NCBI GenBank assembly: GCA_030154185.1 | Contig: JASKKK010000025.1 | Span: 1-39,240 of the forward strand | Direction of reading: 5' to 3' | DNA from: Desulfuromonadales bacterium | Lineage (GTDB): Bacteria > Desulfobacterota > Desulfuromonadia > Desulfuromonadales > Syntrophotaleaceae | DNA length: 39,240 nucleotides | In this document: piece after piece, positions 22,787 to 30,917 of the stretch | Position numbering within the stretch: the stretch's first letter is position 1 | How the letters are laid out: every line of letters begins with the position of its first letter | Made by a program: the position numbers and the translations under genes | The notes under the pieces: model-generated | Seen by the model: only the letters and a program-made list of their open reading frames with translations | Databases searched by the model: none | Told to the model about the DNA's origin: nothing

Positions 22787-23548
22787 GTGGGGGGCGATGT
22801 GAAACCAGGAATAGGCCGGGATTTTATCGAAAAAACCAAGCACAAGTATCTGGAAATCAGCGATCAGCAAAAGGGTTTTGTCCAACCACCCCTGACCTGG
22901 CCGCATCAGAAGATCAACCCCGTCATTTCCTTGCCCCACCCAGGCGAGACGCCGCTGAACCTGGTCGATATCCGCAATCTGATCACGCAGCGCGCCAGTG
23001 TGCGCGAATATGCCGAAAAAGCCCTGAGTCTGGCGGAATTGTCTTACCTGCTCTGGGTTACACAGGGGATCAAACTCATATACGGGCATCAGGTTACCTT
23101 GCGTACCGTGCCTTCTGCAGGGGCCAGGCACGCCTTCGAGACGGTGCTTCTGATCAATCGTGTCGGAGAACTCGACGCGGGCATTTATCGATACCTGCCG
23201 ATAGAGCACCAGTTGGAAGTCATCTCGATTCAACCCGATCTGGCGGGTCGATTCGCTGCCGCCTGTTTCGGTCAGGCCATGATCATGCATTGCGCGGTGG
23301 CCTTTTTGTGGGTCGCCGTGCCGTATCGAATGACGTGGCGTTACGGGGAGCGGGGGTATCGTTACCTGCATCTCGACGCCGGACACGTGTGTCAGAATCT
23401 TTACCTCGCTTCAGAAACTATCGATGCCGGAACATGTGCCGTAGGGGCCTTTGACGACGATGCCCTGAATAATCTGCTGGGACTGAATGAAGAAGAAGCC
23501 TTTGTCATATATCTTGCGACGGTTGGAAAGAAAACGGATGCAAGCTGA
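22787..23548 (+). CDS. SagB/ThcOx-type nitroreductase family dehydrogenase
   Basis: The roughly 253-residue protein has the signature opening GRDFIEKTKHKYLEISDQ followed by the FMN-binding nitroreductase core (RASVREY, LSYLLWVTQGI, TVPSAGARHAFE, HLDAGHVCQNLYLAS). The family includes azoline-peptide oxidases (SagB, ThcOx) and many stand-alone flavoenzymes of unknown substrate; no cyclodehydratase or precursor peptide is nearby. I prefer GTG 22787, 8 bases after GAGGGGG. ATG 22760 has no ribosome site, and GTG 22799 is also possible. It is the first gene of a same-strand group with folA and two PP-loop proteins, separated from folA by 133 bp. Confidence 0.75.
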   Translation: MGGDVKPGIGRDFIEKTKHKYLEISDQQKGFVQPPLTWPHQKINPVISLPHPGETPLNLVDIRNLITQRASVREYAEKALSLAELSYLLWVTQGIKLIYGHQVTLRTVPSAGARHAFETVLLINRVGELDAGIYRYLPIEHQLEVISIQPDLAGRFAAACFGQAMIMHCAVAFLWVAVPYRMTWRYGERGYRYLHLDAGHVCQNLYLASETIDAGTCAVGAFDDDALNNLLGLNEEEAFVIYLATVGKKTDAS

Positions 23549-23681
23549 CAATCAAGACGTGGTTTTTTCTGGATTGCGTATTTTTTATACTCGCCACCTG
23601 TGTTACAATTCCGTCGAAAAATTCAACTCATTAAAAACGCCAAAACCGTGCGTCTCGGTGAGTGGCGATAGACGGGGCTGC

Positions 23682-24218
23682 ATGGATATAAAGGATATGA
23701 TTATCATGGTGGCCATGACTGCCGAGCGGGTTATCGGCCGCCGCGGGCATTTGCCCTGGAATATTCCCGAAGACCTTGCCCTGTTCCGCAATATGACCCT
23801 CGGACATGCTCTGATAATGGGGCGGCGAACCTTTGAGTCGATCGGCAAACCCTTGCCGGGACGGACCAACATCGTCGTGAGTCGCAGTATGAAACCGGTC
23901 GCCGGGGTGATCGTATGTCGCGATTTTTCCCAGGCAGTGGAACGGGCCAAACGTCTCAAAGGCAAAGTTTTTTTTATCGGCGGCTACGAAATTTATCGCC
24001 AGGCCCTTCCTGTTGCCGGGCGTATGTCCGTATCCTGGATCAAGAAAGACTACGCAGGCGATTGCCGGTTCCCCGATTACGACCATGAGGACTGGTCAGT
24101 CGAAGAACAACGGGATTATCCGGAATTTGTGCATGTGGTTTATCGCCGTAAATGCACGGACGTCAGTTTATCGAAGGGACCGTTCGGGAAATCGCGACTT
24201 TCAGGGCATGATGTATGA
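23682..24218 (+). CDS. folA: Dihydrofolate reductase
   Basis: The 178-residue product reduces dihydrofolate to tetrahydrofolate with NADPH. Family blocks are present: VAMTAERVIGRRGHLPWNIPED, MGRRTFESIGKPLPGRTNIVVSR, and FFIGGYEIYRQAL for the NADPH-binding glycine pair. A tail of about 20 residues after the usual C-terminal strand (VHVVYRRK) is odd and runs into the next gene. ATG 23682 is the family-consistent start, though its ribosome site (ACGGGG) is weak; ATG 23697 is a possible alternative. The stop overlaps the next start as ATGA, so the following PP-loop gene is probably translationally coupled. Confidence 0.88.
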   Translation: MDIKDMIIMVAMTAERVIGRRGHLPWNIPEDLALFRNMTLGHALIMGRRTFESIGKPLPGRTNIVVSRSMKPVAGVIVCRDFSQAVERAKRLKGKVFFIGGYEIYRQALPVAGRMSVSWIKKDYAGDCRFPDYDHEDWSVEEQRDYPEFVHVVYRRKCTDVSLSKGPFGKSRLSGHDV

Positions 24219-25408
24219 AAAATCCTAAGAAGGCACCTGTCGAGGTGGGGCCCATCAGATGCGAGCGAGGTCCGGGTTATGCCCGGGTAACAGCTGCGGT
24301 CGATGGCGGCTCCGTCTGGTTTGAAACCACGGACGGTTCCCTCAGGGCTGCGCCTGAGGCATTTGCCAGCGCCCTGCTGGTTCCGGCCATGGCATTGGGG
24401 CGGGATCTGACTTTCAGCGATGGTCTGGATGCCCGGTGGATGCATGGTGCAGAAAGGCTGCAGCAGTATTTTCACCGATGGTGGGGATATGGGAAAATCG
24501 CCCTGCACACCGCTTCTCAGCATGTTGCAGCCAAGGGCAAGGAGGGGCGCCGGGCCCTGTTGTTTTCGGCGGGGGTCGATGCTTTCCACAGCCTTTTCCA
24601 GGGACCTGAGGCGGAGGTCCTGGTTTTTGTCCACGGGTACGATATTCCTCTTGCCGACCAGTCTCGGGCGCGCCTGATGGAAAAAACGCTGCGCGAGGTG
24701 GCGGCAGCCTGTGGTCGGCAGGCGGTGGTGGTCCGTACCAATCTGCGCCAGCACCCGGTAGCCGGGCGTCGCTACCGGCATGCCTTCGGCGGTGCCCTGG
24801 CGGCCATCGGGCACCTGCTGGCGGGGGTCGATGAGCTGGTGGTATCGTCCAGCATATCGCTTAGCGACGAACGTCCCTGCGCTTCGCGCTGGGATATCGA
24901 TCCCCTCTGGTCATCGAACGAAACGCAAATCGTTCATTTCGGTGCCGATGTCATGCGTAACGACAAGTTGCGTTCGATCATGGAACAACCGTTGGTGCGG
25001 CAGCATCTGAGGGTGTGTTTGCAGGACACCGGTGCATTAAATTGCGGGGTGTGTGAAAAATGCCTGCGCACCATGCTGGTGTTGGAACAAGCCGGTTGTC
25101 TGTCAACTTTCCGCACCTTCGATCTTTCCGGGCTCAGCATGGCAAGTCGTATCGACCGATTGTCCTTTCTGAAAGAACCCCAATATGTTCTGCCTTTTTA
25201 CGAAGACCCCCTGCGTCTTGGCTTGCCTGACGATCTGGCACGGGCAGTCAAGGCCCTTATGGTGCGTTCCCGAAGGCTAAAGCCTCTGCAGGTTTTGGGG
25301 CGTCGCGTGCCTTTGACTGTCTCTGCACTGCTGCTGCCCTTGCCTTGGAGACAGCGTCTGGCCGGTGTGCTAAGGGGGGGGCGTCATAGGGAAAAGGGGC
25401 GCAGATAA
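24215..25408 (+). CDS. QueC-like PP-loop/zinc protein, paralogue A
   Basis: The 397-residue protein has an N-terminal region of about 110 residues with no recognised domain. A PP-loop motif FSAGVDAF at 117-124 follows (S118, G120, D122), then at its C-terminal side C268-x8-C277-x2-C280-x2-C283, the spacing of the zinc site in QueC (7-cyano-7-deazaguanine synthase). The first PP-loop glycine is alanine, unlike paralogue B. The conserved NDKLRSIMEQPL-x4-LRVC and CEKCLRTM blocks are shared with B. An ATP-dependent ligation or amidation on an unknown substrate is the likely chemistry; it is too divergent and too long (QueC is about 220-240 residues) to call QueC. The start at ATG 24215 overlaps folA by 4 bp. 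Confidence 0.7.
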   Translation: MKNPKKAPVEVGPIRCERGPGYARVTAAVDGGSVWFETTDGSLRAAPEAFASALLVPAMALGRDLTFSDGLDARWMHGAERLQQYFHRWWGYGKIALHTASQHVAAKGKEGRRALLFSAGVDAFHSLFQGPEAEVLVFVHGYDIPLADQSRARLMEKTLREVAAACGRQAVVVRTNLRQHPVAGRRYRHAFGGALAAIGHLLAGVDELVVSSSISLSDERPCASRWDIDPLWSSNETQIVHFGADVMRNDKLRSIMEQPLVRQHLRVCLQDTGALNCGVCEKCLRTMLVLEQAGCLSTFRTFDLSGLSMASRIDRLSFLKEPQYVLPFYEDPLRLGLPDDLARAVKALMVRSRRLKPLQVLGRRVPLTVSALLLPLPWRQRLAGVLRGGRHREKGRR

Positions 25409-25486
25409 GTGCTGTGTAGTATGGATTCATTATCGGCCCGGAGAGAAAAGTCGCCGGGGCTTATTCTGCAGGAGGAACGTCCCCGT

Positions 25487-26662
25487 ATGGATTTTTTGAG
25501 CATCAGCCAACCGAGCAGGGAAAAAACAGCTACCGGCTGGCGCGTCAGTGCTTCCGTTGGCGGAGATAGTTTATGGTTCGAAAGTCCGGATTTGCCGCTG
25601 CATCCCTCTCCCGAGGCGTTTGCCGCGGCCGGGATTATGCCGGCCATGTTGGCGGGAATGGACGTGCGGATCGATACTTCCCTCGATGATTTCTGGTGCA
25701 AGCAGGTTGCCAAAGCCATGGAGATTTTCCAGGACTGGTGGGGTTACCGCCCCGCAGAGATTCTGGCGCCAAGGGTAGCGTTGTCTCGGCCGTCAGAGCA
25801 GCGGCATGCGCTGCTTTTCTCCGGTGGGGTCGATGCCTTTTATACCTTGCTCCGAGACCAGTTTCCGGTGCGGGACCTGGTCTGGATCCATGGTTTCGAC
25901 CTGCCTCTGGATCGGACCGAGCCGGCGATGGCGGTCGAGGAAAGGTTGCGCCGTCTGGCTGCCGAACAGGGCATGCGGTTGATCGTTGTGCGGACCAATT
26001 TTCGCAGGCACCCGCTGACCGGGCGGCGTATCCGGGATAATCAGATCGGTTTGCTCGCGGCCGTCGGTCATGTGTTGCCGCAGATCAGCCATGTCATCGT
26101 TTCCTCGACTATCCATCGGAAAAACGATGTGCCCCATGCCACCCACTGGCTGACGGATCATCTGTGGTCGTCGGCGCGACGACAGTTTGTGCATTTCGGG
26201 GAAGATGTCTCCCGAAACGATAAGCTGCGTGCCATCATGGACGAGCCGCTGGCGCAGAATTACCTGAGGGTCTGTATCGACCAGGGATGTGAAAAGAATT
26301 GCGGGCGTTGCGAAAAATGCCTGCGCTGCATGGTTGTCCTGAAATCGCTCGGCCGTCTGGACCGGTTTCGGGTGTTTCGGGATACCCGCCATCTGGTCGA
26401 AGATATCGATGCTCTCCCGTTTTTCAAATATGCCGATATCGCTTCTCATTATCAGGAGGCTCTTGACCGTGGCCTTGCTGGAGAATTGAAGCGGGCGGTT
26501 CAGGGCCTGGTCGATCGGACCCGTATCAGTCTGTATTTCCGCCCTTTGGGGATTCGTGCCACCCGCGCAGCCATTCAGTTGATCATGCCCAAGCCTTGGG
26601 GGCGGCGTCTCGGGGGATTTTTCCAGTCCTGGAGCAAAAAAAAGAAACCCGGAAAAATCTGA
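25487..26662 (+). CDS. QueC-like PP-loop/zinc protein, paralogue B
   Basis: The 391-residue protein is co-linear with the preceding gene over its whole length, so the pair arose by duplication. The PP-loop is canonical (FSGGVDAF at 111-118). The zinc-type cysteines are C263-x8-C272-x2-C275-x2-C278. Shared blocks include SLWFE/SVWFE near the N-terminus, WWGY, HGFDLPL, VVRTNFRRHPLTGRR, HFGEDVSRNDKLR and CGRCEKCLR. The C-terminus is basic (KKKKPGKI). I choose ATG 25487 with AGGAGG 11 bases upstream; an in-frame GTG directly after gene A would add 26 residues without similarity to A. Function is unknown; the partner is probably paralogue A or a shared small-molecule pathway. Confidence 0.7.
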   Translation: MDFLSISQPSREKTATGWRVSASVGGDSLWFESPDLPLHPSPEAFAAAGIMPAMLAGMDVRIDTSLDDFWCKQVAKAMEIFQDWWGYRPAEILAPRVALSRPSEQRHALLFSGGVDAFYTLLRDQFPVRDLVWIHGFDLPLDRTEPAMAVEERLRRLAAEQGMRLIVVRTNFRRHPLTGRRIRDNQIGLLAAVGHVLPQISHVIVSSTIHRKNDVPHATHWLTDHLWSSARRQFVHFGEDVSRNDKLRAIMDEPLAQNYLRVCIDQGCEKNCGRCEKCLRCMVVLKSLGRLDRFRVFRDTRHLVEDIDALPFFKYADIASHYQEALDRGLAGELKRAVQGLVDRTRISLYFRPLGIRATRAAIQLIMPKPWGRRLGGFFQSWSKKKKPGKI

Positions 26663-26687
26663 ACGGGGTCTGCCGTCGAGCGAGCTT

Positions 26688-27335
26688 TTATCCGCCCCGG
26701 TTCGACGTTGCATCGATGGTGAGCATGGTGTTGCCGAGGTCCTCTTCAAGTCTGTTTAGAATATCCGTCAGGCCGGCGTTCCATGCTTCAACCAGGGCTT
26801 CGGTTTCATGGCCGGCCAGCGGGACGTCACTGTGGTAGTCCTGCTGAAGCCGGACGGGATGGTCTGTGGTATGTCGGTCGAGCAGCATGAATGAGATGGC
26901 GAGTCTGGCCGATGGGGATTTCGAGCTGTAATCACCGTATAATTCGGTGATGCGTCCCTGCAGCAGAAAATCGGGCGGCAGCGGGCCGGCTGACGAACTG
27001 ACGCTTGCAAACAATCCGCTGTCCGACAACCAGTGCACCACCTCTTCCTGCACCAGGTTGGCCGGCGCTACCAGAAAATCATGGTAAAAATCCGTTTGAT
27101 ATTGCGACGGGCTTTGCCGGTAGACAAAGCTGCGGCCGTTAAACCGCGGTGAAATACGCATGGGCACCACCTGCAAAATCGCTGAACCGACGGCTGATGG
27201 CGCTTTTGCAGGTCGTGGTGCCGATAAGACGTAACTGGTTTTTGCCGGCGGCCGATGGGCGAGACGCATGCAACCGCCCAGAACACATGCGGTCAGCAGC
27301 AGAAACAATAAGGACCGGAACGGTATCGAATTCAT
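26688..27335 (-). CDS. Mla/Mce-associated outer-membrane lipoprotein (PqiC-like)
   Basis: The 215-residue protein has a signal peptide ending in a lipobox LGGC (lipidated Cys22), then a domain like the ABC-type transport auxiliary lipoproteins (PqiC/YmbA). Family traits are YVLSAPRPA after the anchor, a long central sheet region (ILQVVPMRISPRFNGRSFVYR) and the ending in an amphipathic helix. It is likely held in the outer membrane, facing the periplasm, as partner of the MCE protein encoded just upstream. ATG 27335 overlaps the stop of that gene by one base (TGATG), which indicates translational coupling. It is the last gene of the four-gene transporter operon and converges on paralogue B with a 25-bp gap. 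Confidence 0.8.
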   Translation of the reverse strand: MNSIPFRSLLFLLLTACVLGGCMRLAHRPPAKTSYVLSAPRPAKAPSAVGSAILQVVPMRISPRFNGRSFVYRQSPSQYQTDFYHDFLVAPANLVQEEVVHWLSDSGLFASVSSSAGPLPPDFLLQGRITELYGDYSSKSPSARLAISFMLLDRHTTDHPVRLQQDYHSDVPLAGHETEALVEAWNAGLTDILNRLEEDLGNTMLTIDATSNRGG

Positions 27336-28318
27336 CACCGGGGCTCCACGGGGGCGGGCGGCGCGCCGAAAATCACCTGGGACGGATAGGCGCGGGCATT
27401 TTCGGACATATCGAGGAGGTTCTCCGAGGTCTGCCGGAAGTTTTCCAGAGTGGTTTCGATGGTTTGCTGCTCGGCGGTCAGCAGGGCGCTCATCTGCCGC
27501 AGACTTTGGCCGAGGGGAGCCAGGTCCCTGGGGAGTTCGGTGGCCAGATTCTCGAGTTGGCGGGAACTGCGCGTCAGGGAGCTGGACAGTTCCGGGAGCG
27601 TGGCAAAGAACTGTTGCAGGGGCGCCCTGCCGCTGGCCAGCAAGGCGTCGATATGTTTATTGGTGGCGCGCAGCTCTTTCAGCAGAGCCACGGACTGATC
27701 GCTGATCTGGGCCACATGGGCTTGCTCCATGGCCCGGTTGAGAGCCTTGATGGCCTGCTCGATGCCTCCGCTCAGCCCTGCGATGTCAAGGCTGTCGAGT
27801 CTTTTAAGGATTTTGTCGATGGCCTCGGTATAGCGTGTGATGGTGCTTGGCGCCGAGGGGATGTAGGGATAGGCCGGCTCCCAGTCGATTTCCAGGCAAG
27901 GGGCCTGCTCGGGCGGCAGGTAATCGGCTTCCAGAAACGCCAGCCCCGTTACGCCCTGAAAAGCCATGCGGAAACGCAGTCCCTGATCGGTTTCCTCCTG
28001 CAATCCTTGTTGAATGACCTTGGCCGTACGTCCGAGGGAGCGCGACAGCAGGGCGATGCGCACCAGCACGTAACGTTTGTCGGTATGGTAGATCGAATCG
28101 ACGAGGGTGATGGCCTCAACCTTACCGACCTGAACACCGCGCAATTTTACTGCCGAACCGATATCGAGGCCCTGCACCGATTCGTCGAAATAGGTCTCGA
28201 CCAGGATCTGTTTCTGGAACAGGCTTCCCGCACTCAGTACAATGATTGCCGTTGCCGCAATGGTGATGGCGCAGATAACGAAAAGTCCGATTTTGAGATA
28301 GTTGGCTCGTTCACTCAT
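27335..28318 (-). CDS. MlaD-like MCE domain protein
   Basis: The 327-residue protein has one N-terminal membrane helix (about 7-29, IGLFVICAITIAATAIIVLS), an MCE domain (about 35-115) with YFDESVQGLDIGSAVKLRGVQVG, and a long helical C-terminal part rich in Leu/Gln/Glu. It is longer than E. coli MlaD (about 183 residues) and could form a longer periplasmic tube or needle with the lipoprotein. It should bind phospholipid and link the inner-membrane permease to the periplasm. ATG 28318 overlaps the ATPase gene by 8 bp. Upstream in-frame starts fall within that gene and were rejected. Confidence 0.85.
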   Translation of the reverse strand: MSERANYLKIGLFVICAITIAATAIIVLSAGSLFQKQILVETYFDESVQGLDIGSAVKLRGVQVGKVEAITLVDSIYHTDKRYVLVRIALLSRSLGRTAKVIQQGLQEETDQGLRFRMAFQGVTGLAFLEADYLPPEQAPCLEIDWEPAYPYIPSAPSTITRYTEAIDKILKRLDSLDIAGLSGGIEQAIKALNRAMEQAHVAQISDQSVALLKELRATNKHIDALLASGRAPLQQFFATLPELSSSLTRSSRQLENLATELPRDLAPLGQSLRQMSALLTAEQQTIETTLENFRQTSENLLDMSENARAYPSQVIFGAPPAPVEPR

Positions 28319-29111
28319 GGGAGGATTCGCTTTCCTCTTGGACGACTTCCGGGATCGCTTCCCGGCGGAAAAAGGCCTGCACTCGGGGATTCTCGCTGGC
28401 ATCGCGCAACCGTTTCGGCGGACCGGATGCGATAATGCCCTTGGCCTGCCGGTCGAGCATGATGACCCGGTCGGCGATGGCATAGATGCTGGGCAGTTCG
28501 TGGGTGACGATGACGAACGTCATGTTCAGACTTTCCGCCAGTTGCAGAATGAGCTGGTCCATTTCTGCCGATATGACGGGATCGAGGCCGGCCGTCGGTT
28601 CATCCAGAAACAGGATTTGCGGATCGAGCACCATGGCGCGGGCAATGGCTGCGCGCTTGCGCATGCCACCGCTCAATTCCGACGGCATATAGTGGCCGTA
28701 TCCCCCCAGACCGACCATTTCCAGTTTCATGACGGCGATCAGATCCATGGCCCGGTCGGGCAGTTCGGTAAATTCTTCCAGGGGCAGGCGTACGTTCTCC
28801 ATCAGGGTCAGCGATCCGAACAGGGCACCGCTTTGATACATGACGCCGAAAGAGCGTAGAAGCTCACGGCGCCGGGTTCCTTCGGCTGTTGCCATATCGC
28901 GACCGTTGATCAGGACTTGTCCCGCCAGTGGCCGATAAAGTCCGATCATGTTTTTCAGCAGGGTGCTTTTACCGCATCCCGATCCCCCCAATATGATAAA
29001 GATCTCTCCACGATCGACGTTGAAAGAAATGTCCCTCAGAACCACGCTGTCGCCATAACCGACCGCCAGATCTTTAACCTCGATTACCGTATCCTGTACT
29101 TTTTCCGGCAT
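28311..29111 (-). CDS. MlaF-like ABC transporter ATPase
   Basis: The 266-residue ABC ATPase has Walker A GGSGCGKST (42-50), signature LSGGM (146-150), Walker B ILFLDEP (166-172) and the switch histidine in VTHEL. LSGGMRKRAAIARAM, as opposed to the usual LSGGQ, is typical of the MlaF/Mkl group that powers MCE lipid transporters. A C-terminal extension of about 25 residues ends in Glu/Ser. The start at ATG 29111 is 5 bp after the permease stop. It would drive lipid movement through the STAS-permease dimer encoded just upstream. Confidence 0.9.
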   Translation of the reverse strand: MPEKVQDTVIEVKDLAVGYGDSVVLRDISFNVDRGEIFIILGGSGCGKSTLLKNMIGLYRPLAGQVLINGRDMATAEGTRRRELLRSFGVMYQSGALFGSLTLMENVRLPLEEFTELPDRAMDLIAVMKLEMVGLGGYGHYMPSELSGGMRKRAAIARAMVLDPQILFLDEPTAGLDPVISAEMDQLILQLAESLNMTFVIVTHELPSIYAIADRVIMLDRQAKGIIASGPPKRLRDASENPRVQAFFRREAIPEVVQEESESSHE

Positions 29112-29116
29112 GTTTT

Positions 29117-30277
29117 TCAGATCCCCAGAAAATAGTAAATCACAGCGAACAGGCCGTCGGCGATCACGATCAGGATGATGCCGGAGACCACCGCCCGGGT
29201 GGCCGCATCGCCAACGGCACTGGCACTGAGGCGTGTTTTGAGGCCGTAAAGACAACCGACCCCGGCTACGATAAGGGCGAAGGCCAGAGTTTTAAACAGC
29301 CCTCCTGCAAGATCGACCAGATTGACCGCCGACTTGACCTGATTTATGTAGGTAATCAGGGGGTAGCCCAGGGAACGCAGCACCACCGCTCCGCCGACCA
29401 GGCCCATCAGGTTGGCGAACAGACTCAGCAGGGGGAGGATTATGACGGTCGCCAATACCCGCGTAACGGCAAGAAAGGGGACCGGCGCCAGCCCCATGGT
29501 CGTCAGGGCGTCGATCTCCTCGTTGATTTTCATGGTCCCCAATTCCGCGGCAAAAGCGGAACCGGAGCGTCCCGCCAACAGCAGCGCTGTCATAAGGGGG
29601 CCGAGTTCGCGCAGCATGGATAGCGCCGTGAGGTTGGCGATATAGATTTCGACACCGAACTGGCGCATGGGAATGGTCGCCTGGAAGGCCATGATCAGAC
29701 CGATGAGAAAACTGATCAAGCCGACGATAGGCAAGGCGTTGACGCCGGCTTTTTCCGCCACCAGCCAGACTTCCGGCCAGCGAATCGAGCGGGGATGTCG
29801 GGCGGCCTGCAGCAGTGCCACAGTCAACTCGCCCGTAAAACAAACCATATCGAGCAGTCCCCGCCAGGCCTGGCAGGCCAGGCGTCCCACCTCTTCCGGC
29901 AGGCAGCAGGGGTGGGGGCGGCTGCTGCCTATTTCCAGGAAGTCTTCCGGGCGGTAAAGGGACCACAGGCGAGCGAATTCTTCTTTCAATCCCCGTAGCT
30001 TGAACTGAGCCTCGCGCTTGCGTTGTTTGCGTGCCAGTTCCATCAACAGCCCGATGCCGGCCCCGTCGCAATAGGATATCTTATCCGCCTGGATGCACAG
30101 ATTTTGTGGAGCCTCCTTTTCGATATAGTCGACAAGGGGATGCCATAAAAGGGCTACGGCGTCGGCATCGAGCCGCCCCTCGAGAGCCAGAATCATGGTC
30201 TCGTCACTCTGTTCCACTATCCGGCAGACGTCCCCGGGAAGATCGGGGCAGGCTGGATGTCGGGTCGCTGTCTCCAT
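29117..30277 (-). CDS. STAS-MlaE fusion permease
   Basis: The 386-residue protein fuses an N-terminal STAS domain (about 17-115, MlaB-like, with YCDGAGIGLLMEL) to an MlaE-type permease (about 150-386) with five or six membrane helices and the family block RSGSAFAAELGTMKINEEIDAL. In E. coli the STAS protein MlaB is separate and binds the ATPase; here it is covalently attached. The direction of lipid transport is not deducible from sequence. The start at ATG 30277 opens the operon STAS-permease, ATPase, MCE protein, lipoprotein. A separate glycine-zipper lipoprotein gene ends 65 bp upstream and may be co-transcribed. Confidence 0.87.
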   Translation of the reverse strand: METATRHPACPDLPGDVCRIVEQSDETMILALEGRLDADAVALLWHPLVDYIEKEAPQNLCIQADKISYCDGAGIGLLMELARKQRKREAQFKLRGLKEEFARLWSLYRPEDFLEIGSSRPHPCCLPEEVGRLACQAWRGLLDMVCFTGELTVALLQAARHPRSIRWPEVWLVAEKAGVNALPIVGLISFLIGLIMAFQATIPMRQFGVEIYIANLTALSMLRELGPLMTALLLAGRSGSAFAAELGTMKINEEIDALTTMGLAPVPFLAVTRVLATVIILPLLSLFANLMGLVGGAVVLRSLGYPLITYINQVKSAVNLVDLAGGLFKTLAFALIVAGVGCLYGLKTRLSASAVGDAATRAVVSGIILIVIADGLFAVIYYFLGI

Positions 30278-30342
30278 GTATCTCCCTGTAGGAACGAGGC
30301 CGGGCGGCTACCTGTAGATAAAGGTCCGCCGGGATTCCCGGG

Positions 30343-30813
30343 TCAGCGGGTGATACGCCAACTGCCGTCCGGTTGCCGGCATGCCGTGCCGTATGCCTGC
30401 TGCTGTTGCCCGCCAATGACGACGTTCTGCAAATATTCGCGGCAGTACTGACCGCTGGGGGTCTGGTAGGTTTCGATGGGAGTTATGCTGCCGTAATTTC
30501 CCGAATCGGGATTGCGCCAGGTGGTCGACTGGCGGGTGGGGGTGTATTCCAGGGCATACTGGGCGTTTTGCTGCATGGCGATCTGGTCGGCACGATCGAG
30601 GGACCTTCCGACCTCCTGGCCGAGGAGCGCTCCGGCCAGGGTCCCGACCGCCACCGCAACCAGGGTGCCGCGGCCCCCGCCGATCTGCGATCCGATAAGA
30701 GCGCCGGTGCCGGCACCGATCAGGGTGCCGCCGGTCTCCTTGGGGCCCATGGGGCCGTAGCAACCGGTGGCTAAAAGCACAGAAGCACAGCACAAAGCCA
30801 GAAGTTTTTTCAT
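30343..30813 (-). CDS. Glycine-zipper surface lipoprotein (17-kDa antigen-like)
   Basis: The 156-residue protein has a lipoprotein signal ending in LATGC (Cys18). A glycine-zipper region follows (GGTLIGAGTGALIGSQIGGG to GTLAGALLGQEVG), then a C-terminal domain in which YCREY, two isolated cysteines and a YGTACRQPDGSWRI ending match the 17-kDa surface antigen/SmpA-like family. It is expected in the outer membrane, possibly with a structural or envelope-stress role. The start at ATG 30813 has GGGAGG. A minus-strand promoter candidate lies about 80-100 bp upstream. It precedes the lipid transport operon, which suits an envelope function. Confidence 0.82.
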   Translation of the reverse strand: MKKLLALCCASVLLATGCYGPMGPKETGGTLIGAGTGALIGSQIGGGRGTLVAVAVGTLAGALLGQEVGRSLDRADQIAMQQNAQYALEYTPTRQSTTWRNPDSGNYGSITPIETYQTPSGQYCREYLQNVVIGGQQQQAYGTACRQPDGSWRITR

Positions 30814-30889
30814 GACATCCTCCCGTGATCCAAAGTTCGGTCAAGGTCCGGCAGCCTGCGACCACCGAGCCCCTGCTGCTTCATGTTAA

Positions 30890-30917
30890 ACCATAACCGC
30901 GCGCCGGGGCCTGTCAA
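30890..30917 (-). promoter_or_regulatory. Sigma-70-type promoter for the lipoprotein/Mla operon
   Basis: On the minus strand TTGACA (30917-30912) and TATGGT (30895-30890) are separated by 16 bp. The start would be near 30883, about 70 bp ahead of the lipoprotein gene. The -35 box overlaps the stop codon of the SGNH hydrolase gene. Confidence 0.45.

Noticed and set aside
24215-26662. Calling the PP-loop pair QueC, QatC or a CBASS component
   Set aside because: Only the PP-loop and cysteine spacing match. The proteins are much longer than QueC, no queD, queE or queF lies near, and no nucleotidyltransferase, effector or other defence gene is present.
27149-28435. 428-residue plus-strand open frame
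   Set aside because: It is antisense to the MCE protein and lipoprotein genes, which have clear signatures and coupled stops and starts.
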